This document shows, one piece after another, positions 1 through 6,595 of a DNA stretch of 8,996 nucleotides. The notes beneath the pieces were generated by a model. That model saw only the letters and a list, made by a program, of their open reading frames with translations. It searched no databases and had not been told where the DNA came from. The translations under genes were made by a program, and so were the position numbers. The DNA comes from JAQICX01 sp964441455 (GTDB lineage: Bacteria; Verrucomicrobiota; Kiritimatiellia; JAQICX01). Positions within the stretch are counted from its first letter, which is position 1, and every line of letters starts with the position of its first letter. The stretch is taken from the NCBI GenBank assembly GCA_964441455.1, contig CAYTUX010000182.1, forward strand, positions 1-8,996, read 5' to 3'.

Positions 1-2
1 CC

Positions 3-383
3 TTTGGAAAAGATTCAGTTCATAAAGATAGTAAACTTGCTGCCGAAGAGACTGATTTAATTATTGGTTGGGATTGTGGTAAGTGGTTTCTGCGTCCAAG
101 GGGCTTGAAAACTCGTTATGATTTCGTTGTTACCAATTTTGTTTCAGGTCAAAGAACATTGAAAGCATCAATTGATATTGCACCCGGTGGCGAACCTAAA
201 GCTATTACCTTTACTGATAACGGCAGCACTTTTTCATTTACTGATTTTGAGTTGAAAAATAATAGTTGGTTAAAGCCTGATGATTGGTCGCTGTTGAGAG
301 TGACAACAAGAGGAGCTGATGTTGCAGATGAGGATGTAAGAGTTAAGTTTGATATTGATAAGATGGTGATAATTATTAGATAG
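3..383 (+). CDS. Hypothetical protein, C-terminal part (5' end outside window)
   Basis: The reading frame is open from the left edge (first full codon at base 3) to a TAG at 381-383, giving 126 residues of the C-terminus. A TTG at 105 could be read as a start, but the codons upstream (FGKDSVHKDSKLAAEETD, then a tryptophan-containing stretch) look like ordinary protein in the same frame, so this is better seen as a truncated larger gene. The visible part alternates hydrophobic and polar residues, with many T, D, G and aromatic residues (DCGKWF, VVTNF, IDIAPGG, VKFDID). That pattern resembles a beta-sandwich domain at the end of an extracellular or surface protein. There is no catalytic motif, cysteine-rich segment or membrane segment in this part. 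I do not recognise the family, and a beta-sandwich or adhesion role is inference only. A gene-free, repeat-rich spacer follows. Confidence 0.6.
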   Translation, partial: FGKDSVHKDSKLAAEETDLIIGWDCGKWFLRPRGLKTRYDFVVTNFVSGQRTLKASIDIAPGGEPKAITFTDNGSTFSFTDFELKNNSWLKPDDWSLLRVTTRGADVADEDVRVKFDIDKMVIIIR

Positions 384-445
384 TTAGACCGTAAGTTGGT
401 TCAATAGTAGAATTAAGTTATGAGCTCTGGAATGCCTTCTTTAGG

Positions 446-474
446 TAACGCAACGATCTTCATTGCAGGTGTTT
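446..474. repeat. Direct repeat copy 1 with internal hairpin
   Basis: This 29-base copy matches 632-660 with a single mismatch (T470 versus G656); the first 24 bases are identical. Inside it, 450-466 is a near-perfect palindrome, GCAACGA / TCTTCATTGC. On the minus strand it folds as a 7-bp stem with a 3-base AGA loop, using one G-U wobble. The identical flanks TAAC and AGG are part of the repeat, so the repeated unit is more than the hairpin itself. Confidence 0.75.
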
Positions 475-542
475 ATTGATGGTATGAAAGTAACGTAAGC
501 TTCCAGGTAGGTCATTCGCTACACTCATTGCTGTCGAAAACT

Positions 543-561
543 CCAGCCTCACTTCTGCTGG
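543..561. repeat. Small hairpin
   Basis: CCAGC (543-547) and GCTGG (557-561) are perfect inverted arms around a 9-base loop. On its own this could be chance, but it lies in a cluster of similar palindromes. No T-run follows, so it is not a standard intrinsic terminator. Confidence 0.35.
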
Positions 562-584
562 TCGTGTGCAGGTATAAAATGCTT

Positions 585-601
585 ACAACCAAGATGGTTG
601 T
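585..601 (-). repeat. GTAG-headed palindrome
   Basis: ACAACC (585-590) and GGTTGT (596-601) form a perfect 6-bp stem with the 5-base loop AAGAT. Read on the minus strand, the palindrome is preceded by GGTAGC, so a GTAG tetranucleotide sits just before the stem. This is the layout described for REP elements (a GTAG-type head followed by an imperfect palindrome). No downstream T-run is present. Assignment to a REP-like family rests on layout only. Confidence 0.45.
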
Positions 602-617
602 GCTACCTTGATATGCC

Positions 618-631
618 GTCACGCAGGTGAC
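618..631. repeat. Small hairpin directly abutting repeat copy 2
   Basis: GTCAC (618-622) and GTGAC (627-631) are perfect inverted arms around the tetraloop GCAG. The palindrome ends immediately before the second copy of the 29-base repeat at 632, so the two structures are adjacent with no spacer. Confidence 0.4.
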
Positions 632-660
632 TAACGCAACGATCTTCATTGCAGGGGTTT
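632..660. repeat. Direct repeat copy 2 with internal hairpin
   Basis: This is the second copy of the 446-474 repeat, 186 bases downstream and in the same orientation, with one difference in 29 bases. The internal palindrome is at 636-652. Sequence flanking the two copies differs, so the repeat boundary is fairly sharp on both sides. A shorter related word, GGTAACGCA, recurs at 664-672 just before the long inverted repeat. Confidence 0.75.
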
Positions 661-682
661 CGGGGTAACGCACGGGAGGGTC

Positions 683-749
683 GCCCAGCTATTAACTTTA
701 CATTGGAGTTTAATATAGGATTGTTTTTATGATCTGTTAGTAGCTGGGC
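683..749. repeat. Long inverted repeat, 14-bp arms and 39-base loop
   Basis: GCCCAGCTATTAAC (683-696) pairs with GTTAGTAGCTGGGC (736-749) at 13 of 14 positions. The remaining pair, T692 with G740, is a G-U wobble if the plus strand is transcribed. A further GGTC (679-682) and GACC (754-757) can extend the stem past a 4-base bulge. The loop is AT-rich. It lies upstream of the likely serS promoter, so it is probably not part of the serS leader. It could be a MITE-like or REP-like element or an unknown structured RNA. Confidence 0.6.
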
Positions 750-812
750 CGCCGACCAAAAAGGCTTCCAACCAGAAAAACAGGGATTTCATAATGACAA
801 AAGACAAAAACA

Positions 813-841
813 TTGCAAAAACTTTCCGATTTTGATACAAA
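813..841 (+). promoter_or_regulatory. Candidate serS promoter
   Basis: TTGCAA (813-818) and TACAAA (836-841) are separated by exactly 17 bases, and a TG sits one base before the -10 hexamer as in extended -10 promoters. Each hexamer matches the sigma-70 consensus at four of six positions. The implied leader is about 30 bases, and a ribosome binding site AAGGGA lies at 865-870. The hexamers are weak, so this is a plausible rather than firm call. Confidence 0.4.
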
Positions 842-876
842 TATGCCAAATTCAAAAAAAATTTAAGGGAAACAAC

Positions 877-2148
877 ATGTTAGATATAAGAAGAATAAGA
901 GATAATGAAGCCGAAATACGAGAAGGACTCATCAATCGCAATGCTGATACAACAGTATTAGATGATTTTATAGAAGCAGATAAAAAACGCAGAGCAGTTT
1001 TAACAGAGGTGGAAACTCTAAAAAGTCAACGCAACACTGTCTCAAAAGATATTGGCCTGAAAAAACGTAATGGTGAAGATACAACTGAAATCCAAAATCA
1101 GATGAAAGAACTGGGACAGCAGATTGCCGCTCTTGATAAAGATGCAAAAGATATAGAAGAATCTTTTCATTCTTTGCTGCTCAAAATTCCAAATGTTCCA
1201 TGCAAAACAATTCCTGCGGGAAAAGACGAGAGTGCAAACAGAATTGTAAAAGTTGCTGGCGAACCTGGAAAATTTGACTTTGCCCCCCAAGACCATGTGA
1301 CAATTGGTGAAAAACTCGGAATATTTGATTTTGAACGAGGAACAAAAATTACCGGTTCAGGATTTCCATTGCTTCTTGGTATGGGTTCACGTCTGCAGCG
1401 TGCCTTAATTCAATTTATGCTTGATATGCATGTTGACAAACATGGTTATACCGAAATGCTTCCACCATTCGTATGCAACACAGCATCAATGACAGGAACA
1501 GGTCAGCTTCCCAAAATGGAGGATGATATGTATAAAACTACAGAGGATAGTCTGTATCTCATTCCTACAGCTGAAGTTCCTGTAACAAATTTTTATCGTG
1601 AAGAGATAATCGACAAAGAACTACCAGTATATCTGACAGCATATACGCCTTGCTTCAGAAGAGAAGCCGGAGCGGCCGGTAAAGTAAACAGAGGTCTAAT
1701 TCGTGTTCATCAATTTGACAAAGTTGAAATGGTTAAATTTGTAAAGCCTGAAACATCATATGATGAACTTGAAACTCTTCTTGATAATGCAGAAGATGTT
1801 CTAAGAGCTTTAGGTCTTCACTACAGAATTCTGGAACTATGTACAGGTGACATAAGTTTTGCGGCAGCTAAATGCTATGATATAGAACTATGGGCTCCAG
1901 GACAAAATGCCTGGCTTGAAGTTTCATCATGCAGTAACTTTGAAGATTTTCAGGCAAGACGTGCAGGCATTAAATACAGAGATGATAACGGCAAAACACA
2001 ATTTGTTCACACCCTTAATGGTTCTGGTGTTGCTCTTCCAAGATTGATGGTTGCAATTCTTGAAAATGGTCAGCAGGAAGATGGTTCAGTCGTTCTTCCT
2101 GATGCAATTGTTCCTTATATGGGAGGCGTCAAGGTGCTACGCCCTTAA
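877..2148 (+). CDS. serS: Seryl-tRNA synthetase
   Basis: This class II aminoacyl-tRNA synthetase charges tRNA-Ser (and tRNA-Sec where present) with serine in the cytoplasm. The product is 423 residues, close to the usual 425-430. Residues about 30-105 form the charged, heptad-like N-terminal coiled-coil arm that grips the tRNA long variable arm. The catalytic domain follows, with PTAEVPVTN (230-238, serine binding), motif 2 (FRREAGAAG through RVHQFDKVEM, 260-285) and motif 3 (LNGSGVALPRLMVAILEN, 380-397, with R389). The ATG at 877 is chosen over the in-frame TTG at 832: it has an AAGGGA six bases upstream, and MLDIRRIRDN is the normal SerRS N-terminus, whereas the extra 15 residues are low-complexity. 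No T-box-like leader is visible. Nothing is missing or broken. Confidence 0.97.
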   Translation: MLDIRRIRDNEAEIREGLINRNADTTVLDDFIEADKKRRAVLTEVETLKSQRNTVSKDIGLKKRNGEDTTEIQNQMKELGQQIAALDKDAKDIEESFHSLLLKIPNVPCKTIPAGKDESANRIVKVAGEPGKFDFAPQDHVTIGEKLGIFDFERGTKITGSGFPLLLGMGSRLQRALIQFMLDMHVDKHGYTEMLPPFVCNTASMTGTGQLPKMEDDMYKTTEDSLYLIPTAEVPVTNFYREEIIDKELPVYLTAYTPCFRREAGAAGKVNRGLIRVHQFDKVEMVKFVKPETSYDELETLLDNAEDVLRALGLHYRILELCTGDISFAAAKCYDIELWAPGQNAWLEVSSCSNFEDFQARRAGIKYRDDNGKTQFVHTLNGSGVALPRLMVAILENGQQEDGSVVLPDAIVPYMGGVKVLRP

Positions 2149-2257
2149 CACAGTTAATAGTAAAAAAACAATTGCGAATTACAAATTACTAATGACAAAT
2201 GCAGGAAAAGCTCCACAGGCATTATAAATAAACACACAAATTCGCAAATACATAAAT

Positions 2258-2281
2258 GCAGGGGCGAGGCAGGCCTCGCCC
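2258..2281 (+). repeat. GCAG-headed perfect palindrome between serS and ung
   Basis: GGGCGAGGC (2262-2270) and GCCTCGCCC (2273-2281) are perfect 9-bp arms with a 2-base centre. The tetranucleotide GCAG (2258-2261) precedes the stem, echoing the GTAG heads of the palindromes at the right edge of the window. The element is an island of high GC in a very AT-rich spacer. No T-run follows on either strand, so it is not a standard intrinsic terminator for serS, although it could still shape mRNA ends. Confidence 0.6.
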
Positions 2282-2306
2282 ACACTGGTAAATTTTAAAA
2301 TAAATC

Positions 2307-2975
2307 ATGAAAATACCATTAAATAGAGACTGGCAGGAAAAATTATCAAAGGAGATGGAGAAAAAATACTTCTCTGATCTTCTTGCTTTTGTTGAAAAAG
2401 AGATTCAGACAAAAACCGTCTATCCTCCAAAAGAGCTTCTTTTTAATGCACTCAACACAACCCCTTTTGATGATGTTAAAGTTCTGCTGCTTGGTCAGGA
2501 TCCATATCATGGTCCAAATCAGGCTCATGGACTGTGCTTCTCTGTACAACAGGGAATCAAACCTCCACCATCACTTGTCAATATGTATAAAGAACTGAAT
2601 AGATCGACTGATTTTAAAATGCCTGCACACGGGGAACTCACCGGCTGGTCAAAGCAGGGAATATTAATGCTCAATACAACTCTTACAGTACGTGATGGTG
2701 AACCGAAATCCCATGCAAAAAAAGGTTGGGAAAAATTTACCAACTCAATAATCAGACTTATTAGTGATGAAAAAGAAAATGTTGTATTTGTTTTATGGGG
2801 AGGAGATGCTCGAAAAAAGGTTAAACTTATTGACACAACCAAGCATTATATCTTAGAAAGTGCTCATCCATCTCCACTATCTGTATATCGAGGATTCTCA
2901 GGCTGCAACCACTTCAACATGATTAATGAATACCTTGTTGAAAAAGGAAAAGAACCAATTAACTGGCAGGTTTAG
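2307..2975 (+). CDS. ung: Uracil-DNA glycosylase, family 1
   Basis: This enzyme removes uracil from DNA after cytosine deamination or dUMP misincorporation, starting base excision repair. The 222-residue product matches the usual size. The water-activating loop GQDPYHG is at 63-69 with catalytic D65, followed by F78 for uracil stacking (GLCFSV), the PPPSL loop (87-90), the uracil-specificity segment LNTTLTV (122-128, N123) and the DNA-intercalation loop HPSPLS (187-192) with catalytic H187. All key residues are present. The start is firm, because an in-frame TAA lies two codons upstream. The upstream region AATTTTAAAATAAATC lacks a Shine-Dalgarno sequence, so initiation is probably SD-independent. 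It lies 158 bases after serS on the same strand and converges with the acyltransferase gene downstream. Co-transcription with serS is possible but not shown. Confidence 0.97.
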   Translation: MKIPLNRDWQEKLSKEMEKKYFSDLLAFVEKEIQTKTVYPPKELLFNALNTTPFDDVKVLLLGQDPYHGPNQAHGLCFSVQQGIKPPPSLVNMYKELNRSTDFKMPAHGELTGWSKQGILMLNTTLTVRDGEPKSHAKKGWEKFTNSIIRLISDEKENVVFVLWGGDARKKVKLIDTTKHYILESAHPSPLSVYRGFSGCNHFNMINEYLVEKGKEPINWQV

Positions 2976-3082
2976 TCAGGTAAAGCTTAAGAATTACAAC
3001 TGAAAAACGGCAAAGGTTTGACTTCTGATCTTTTTCATAAGATGCCTGACTGTACCGACATCCATGCATCATCTATAACAAT

Positions 3083-3976
3083 CTAATCCAAAATCCATCT
3101 TTTATTAAACCAAAACCACTGTTCAGGATGTTCAAGAATCGCCAGTTCAATACTTCTCATCACATCTTTCAAAATCTTTTCAACCATTTCAGGTGTATTT
3201 TTTTCACCGGGAAATATTGGTTCCATTAGTTGAACGCTATGTTGCATCCAGCCCCTACGCAGAATCACACATGGAAACACAGGTGCATTACATTCAATAG
3301 AAAAAAGCGAAACCCCTTTTCCTAAATTTGCCTTGCCGCCCAGAAAATCAACTGATACTCCTTTTATACGTGATCGCACGTCAGGAAGAACGGTTAAAAC
3401 CTTCCCACTTTTAACGGCACGAATAACACCACTCATCTCTCCCGTTCCCCTGAAGTAGGTCTCAATACCCAGCTTGGCATTCAACTCTTTCTCTGCTTTG
3501 TTGAAAAGAGGGTTTCTCTGAACACCGGCAATGGCACAAAGTTCAAGTCCTGCATCAGCCGAAGCTGCTGCTGCAACAAACCACCCCCCCATGTGTGGTA
3601 ATGCAATAATAGCACCACCACCTTCAGACATACTGTCTTTAATTTTTTCTACAACTAATGAAACATCACAATGTTTTTTCAGCCATCTGCCTGAAACACC
3701 ATTAAGTTTCGGCAATTCCATACAGTTGAAAATAAAATTTCGGAAGGATAGCCAGGCAATTTTGTTTATCTCTTTGTCTGTATACTTATCGCCAAAAACA
3801 CTTTTAATACGTTTTTTAGCATCTTTAACACCAATTCTGAAAACATAATATGCAGTAAATGCAACAAACCATGCAAAACACAACACAAATCGCCATGGTA
3901 ATATTATAAAAAGCAGAAGAATAAATTTTATTCCAATATATTCTAATATATACTTAGGCTTATACTTTAAAAACAT
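3083..3976 (-). CDS. Lipid A biosynthesis (HtrB/LpxL-type) lysophospholipid acyltransferase
   Basis: Members of this family transfer acyl chains to lipid A precursors or related lipids at the inner membrane. The 297-residue protein has a hydrophobic N-terminal anchor (about 18-46), the segment GGGAIIALPHMGGWF (119-133) containing the active-site histidine (H128), LPDVRSRIKGVSVDFLGG (197-214) and the C-terminal family signature EQWFWFNKRW (285-294). The usual H-x4-D/E motif is altered: H128 is followed four residues later by phenylalanine (F133, codon TTT) instead of an acidic residue. The frame is intact on both sides. ATG at 3976 is preferred over the in-frame TTG at 3994 because AGGA lies nine bases upstream of it. 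It follows the ferritin-like gene by 28 bases, so it is likely the last gene of that unit. The exact acceptor lipid is unknown, and catalytic activity is uncertain because of the substitution. Confidence 0.85.
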   Translation of the reverse strand: MFLKYKPKYILEYIGIKFILLLFIILPWRFVLCFAWFVAFTAYYVFRIGVKDAKKRIKSVFGDKYTDKEINKIAWLSFRNFIFNCMELPKLNGVSGRWLKKHCDVSLVVEKIKDSMSEGGGAIIALPHMGGWFVAAAASADAGLELCAIAGVQRNPLFNKAEKELNAKLGIETYFRGTGEMSGVIRAVKSGKVLTVLPDVRSRIKGVSVDFLGGKANLGKGVSLFSIECNAPVFPCVILRRGWMQHSVQLMEPIFPGEKNTPEMVEKILKDVMRSIELAILEHPEQWFWFNKRWILD

Positions 3977-4004
3977 ATTCAGTTTTCCTGACAATTAGCT
4001 CTGT

Positions 4005-4469
4005 TTAACGAAAACGCTCTTTCAGTCTAAGCAGATCAATCATATGACTTTTCTCTTCCTGAATAATACGATTAATCCTTGAGTTATTCTCGCCAACTAA
4101 AGCACCAGAAAGTCCTAAAAAGAATATAATGGCATCTTTTTCTCTTTCAATTGCAAAATCAATTGTATTCAGGAATGTCATATTTTCCCAATTTATTTCA
4201 TCATGCTCCATTCTAAATACAAACTCTGTTGACAGTTCTTTAATATAAGTTTCTGCCAGCTCATCCATTTCAATCTGTCCCATTGATGACTCTGCAATTT
4301 CTTCAAAAACTTTTTTGTGTTCAAGCTCCTGCTCCGCCAGCTCATTCAGAAACTCTCTCGCAGATGAGTCAGAAACAGAAGAAGCTACTTTCTTATAGAA
4401 AGCAGCTCCATTCTTTTCTAATTGTACAGCAATAACAAAAGCTTCACTGATGTTAAAACGCTTATCCAT
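4005..4469 (-). CDS. Ferritin-like / rubrerythrin-family di-iron protein without rubredoxin domain
   Basis: The 154-residue protein is a predicted four-helix bundle with two repeated half-sites for a di-iron centre: E18 in LEKNGAAFY, E48-x2-H51 in ELEH, E110 in EREKDAIIFF, and E139-x2-H142 in EEKSH. This arrangement is typical of the rubrerythrin-related ferritin-like family, members of which reduce peroxide or handle iron. There is no cysteine pair, so it lacks an electron-delivering rubredoxin and would need an external donor, possibly the neighbouring rubrerythrin or a separate rubredoxin. The gene begins six bases after the rubrerythrin stop codon, so the two are almost certainly co-transcribed. 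The ribosome binding site is weak, and translation may be coupled. The precise substrate is not determined by sequence. Confidence 0.85.
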   Translation of the reverse strand: MDKRFNISEAFVIAVQLEKNGAAFYKKVASSVSDSSAREFLNELAEQELEHKKVFEEIAESSMGQIEMDELAETYIKELSTEFVFRMEHDEINWENMTFLNTIDFAIEREKDAIIFFLGLSGALVGENNSRINRIIQEEKSHMIDLLRLKERFR

Positions 4470-4475
4470 TATTAT

Positions 4476-5048
4476 TTACCAGTTTTCACCTAAAAGTTCA
4501 AAATGATCTTGTGGGTGAGCACATGCAGGACACATTTTAGGTGCTTCAGTTGCTTCATGAAGATATCCGCAGTTTAAACAACGCCAGATTACAACTCCAT
4601 CACGTTTAAAAACCTTGCCCTCTTCAATGTTTGCCTTTAGCTCATTATATCTCTTTTCATGCTGCTTTTCTGCAACAGCAATTGATCTGAAAATTGCCGC
4701 AATTGCTGCAAAACCTTCTTCTGCTGCTGTTTTTGCAAATTCAGGATACATTTCTGTCCATTCATAATTCTCACCGCCGGCTGCAGATTCAAGATTTTCC
4801 ACAGTTGTACCAATTACTCCCGCCGGAAATGAAGCTTGAATCTCAACTTCTCCACCCTCTAAAAGCTTAAAAAGCCTTTTAGCATGTTCCTTTTCCTGAT
4901 TTGCAGTTTCTGTAAAGATGTTGGAAATCTGAACTAGACCTTCTTTCTTTGCCTGACTTGCAAAATATGTGTATCTGTTTCTAGCCTGTGATTCACCGGC
5001 AAAAGCTGTCAGAAGATTTTTCTCTGTTTGTGATCCTTTAAGTTCCAT
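4476..5048 (-). CDS. rbr: Rubrerythrin
   Basis: Rubrerythrin is a cytoplasmic peroxidase of anaerobes that reduces hydrogen peroxide with electrons from NAD(P)H via rubredoxin-type proteins. The 190-residue product has the standard two-domain plan: an N-terminal di-iron four-helix bundle with E19, E52-x2-H55 (EKEH), an E93/E96 region and E127-x2-H130 (EKQH), then a C-terminal rubredoxin domain with C157-x2-C160 and C173-x2-C176 binding one iron. All expected ligands are present. ATG at 5048 is preceded by AAAGG at a good distance. It is the first gene of a three-gene unit with the ferritin-like gene and the acyltransferase, and is preceded by a good promoter and an operator-like palindrome, which suggests stress-regulated expression. 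Confidence 0.96.
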   Translation of the reverse strand: MELKGSQTEKNLLTAFAGESQARNRYTYFASQAKKEGLVQISNIFTETANQEKEHAKRLFKLLEGGEVEIQASFPAGVIGTTVENLESAAGGENYEWTEMYPEFAKTAAEEGFAAIAAIFRSIAVAEKQHEKRYNELKANIEEGKVFKRDGVVIWRCLNCGYLHEATEAPKMCPACAHPQDHFELLGENW

Positions 5049-5088
5049 GTTATTTACCTTTCTTATTATTTAATGTTAAAACTAATTA

Positions 5089-5109
5089 TTAGAAGTATAA
5101 CGTTTCTAA
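5089..5109. promoter_or_regulatory. Operator-like palindrome in the rubrerythrin leader
   Basis: TTAGAA (5089-5094) and TTCTAA (5104-5109) are perfect 6-base arms around a 9-base centre. The site begins about ten bases downstream of the predicted -10 hexamer, so it would overlap the transcription start, a usual repressor position. It does not match the classical 7-1-7 PerR box. A peroxide- or iron-responsive repressor is an inference from the gene it controls. The region is very AT-rich, which raises the chance of a random palindrome. Confidence 0.35.
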
Positions 5110-5118
5110 ATTATTTTA

Positions 5119-5146
5119 ATTGTACACTATTTCCCCTTTTTTTCAA
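5119..5146 (-). promoter_or_regulatory. Candidate rubrerythrin promoter
   Basis: On the minus strand, TTGAAA (5146-5141) and TACAAT (5124-5119) are separated by 16 bases. Each hexamer differs from the sigma-70 consensus at one position. Transcription would begin near 5112, giving a leader of about 64 bases to the rubrerythrin ATG. The site lies in the 132-base spacer after pyk, so the rubrerythrin unit can be expressed on its own. No clear hairpin terminator for pyk is visible, only a T-run on the minus strand after the pyk stop. Confidence 0.6.
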
Positions 5147-5180
5147 TAAAAAAACAAAAAAATTATCCTCGCATCCTCAT

Positions 5181-6590
5181 CTAATCTTTTTTGCCATCCA
5201 GAACCAGGATCATATTTGTTGACCCCACCTGACCTACTTGTGGCGAACCGGTTAAAACTGCTCTACCTAGTTTTTTATCTACCATAAAATTTTTAATGAA
5301 ACGTGTTATAGCATGCAGATTTGTGCTTTTCTCAAAAAACACAGGTTGAATACCGAAGGATAGAGCCAAAGTATTATAAGCTTGTCTATTGTCAGTAATT
5401 GCATAAACAGGAACAGGTGGACGATATTTAGATATTAACCGTGCAGTATCTCCACTGGTTGTCAGACAAAATACAGCATCCACACCAAGGGTCTCCGAAA
5501 TCTCGCAGGCATTACGGGCAATAACCTCTGATGATGTTTTAATATTTCTGACCTGAAACTTTTTTGTCCACTCCTTATAAGAAAAAGTTTTTTCTGTTTC
5601 GCTTGCAATGTTTGACATGGTTGCAGCAGATAAAATAGGATATCTGCCAACAGCACTCTCTTCAGATAACATAATTGCATCTGTTCCGTCAAAGATTGCA
5701 TTTGCCACATCCGATGCTTCTGCTCGTGTCGGACGAGGATGATCAATCATGGTTTCAAGCATTTGTGTCGCAGTTATAACAGGTTTGCCTGCATCATTTG
5801 CTTTGAAAATAATTCTTTTCTGAATTGCAGGCAGTTGTTCAAACGGCAGCTCCACACCAAGATCACCTCTTGCAACCATAATGCCGTCAAAAACATCTAT
5901 GATCTCATCTAAATTGGTAACAGCCTCCGGTTTTTCAATTTTTGCAATTAAAGGGACAACACGACCTTCCTGTTTCATAATTTCACGAGCTTCTGTTGCA
6001 TCATCTGCACATCTTACAAATGATAAAGCAACAAGATCAACCCCGGACCTCAAACCAAATCTTAAATCTGCTTTATCTTTTTCACTCAGAATATCAATAC
6101 CAATACTTCTTGTTGGAAGATTAACCCCTTTATGAGACCTCAATTCCCCCCCGACAATAACCTTTGTCACAACATCTGAAATATTATTACTTAAAACCTC
6201 AAGCTGCAATAAACCATCTGCCAACAAAATAATATCGCCCTTCTTAACTAGCCCGGGAATAGATTTGTAATTAACAGAAACTTTTTCGGAATTCCCTTCA
6301 ACATCTTCAGATGTTAAAACAAACTGATCGCCCTGTTTTAAAATAATTGGTTCGTCAATTATTGTTCCTAACCTGATTTTGGGTCCTGATATGTCCTGTA
6401 AAACAGCAACAGCCTGATTAAGTTCCTCGGCAACAGATTTCACTTTTTGCAGTTTAGCCGAATGTTCTTCATGAGAGCCATGAGAAAAGTTTAATCTGGC
6501 AACATTCATACCTGCCAGAACAAGAGCCCTAATTGTATCGATATCCTCCGAAGACGGACCTAGTGTACAAACTAATTTGGTGTTTTTCAT
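5181..6590 (-). CDS. pyk: Pyruvate kinase
   Basis: This enzyme makes pyruvate and ATP from phosphoenolpyruvate and ADP, the last step of glycolysis. The 469-residue product has the normal length for a bacterial enzyme without a C-terminal PEP-utilising extension. Active-site elements are all present: R32, N34, S36 and H37 in ARLNFSHG; K217 and E219 in IAKIEKPE; D243 in ARGDLGVE (240-247); and T275 in TATQMLETM. The B domain (about 70-165) and the C-terminal regulatory domain (about 355-469, including TTSGDTARLISKYRP) are intact. ATG at 6590 lies five bases after the HAD gene stop, with AGGA upstream, so it belongs to the tatA-sulfatase-HAD-pyk unit. Possible allosteric effectors cannot be read from the sequence. 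Confidence 0.97.
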   Translation of the reverse strand: MKNTKLVCTLGPSSEDIDTIRALVLAGMNVARLNFSHGSHEEHSAKLQKVKSVAEELNQAVAVLQDISGPKIRLGTIIDEPIILKQGDQFVLTSEDVEGNSEKVSVNYKSIPGLVKKGDIILLADGLLQLEVLSNNISDVVTKVIVGGELRSHKGVNLPTRSIGIDILSEKDKADLRFGLRSGVDLVALSFVRCADDATEAREIMKQEGRVVPLIAKIEKPEAVTNLDEIIDVFDGIMVARGDLGVELPFEQLPAIQKRIIFKANDAGKPVITATQMLETMIDHPRPTRAEASDVANAIFDGTDAIMLSEESAVGRYPILSAATMSNIASETEKTFSYKEWTKKFQVRNIKTSSEVIARNACEISETLGVDAVFCLTTSGDTARLISKYRPPVPVYAITDNRQAYNTLALSFGIQPVFFEKSTNLHAITRFIKNFMVDKKLGRAVLTGSPQVGQVGSTNMILVLDGKKD

Positions 6591-6595
6591 AGCTT

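Larger units (their letters stand above)
384..812. other. Gene-free, palindrome-rich spacer
   Basis: No convincing protein-coding frame, tRNA or rRNA is visible between the partial gene and the serS promoter. Base composition is more balanced than in the AT-rich genes around it. The stretch contains at least six separate inverted repeats (450-466, 543-561, 585-601, 618-631, 636-652, 683-749), one direct repeat (446-474 and 632-660) and several GTAACG or CTAACG words just before the palindromes. It reads like a cluster of small non-coding repeat elements, or the decayed remains of one composite element. No recombinase or transposase is encoded here. Confidence 0.6.

Noticed and set aside
384..876. 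T-box riboswitch or retron-type RNA upstream of serS
   Set aside because: There is no T-box consensus or specifier/terminator arrangement, and no reverse transcriptase gene. The hairpins lie mostly upstream of the likely serS promoter.
2525..2842. 105-residue minus-strand frame inside ung
   Set aside because: It lies wholly within the well-supported ung gene on the opposite strand, with no family features or ribosome binding site.
2974..3051. AGTCAGG / CCTGACT inverted repeat between ung and the acyltransferase gene
   Set aside because: The arms are only 7 bp with a 64-base loop, part of it overlaps the end of ung, and no T-run follows. It is consistent with chance and is not a convincing terminator.
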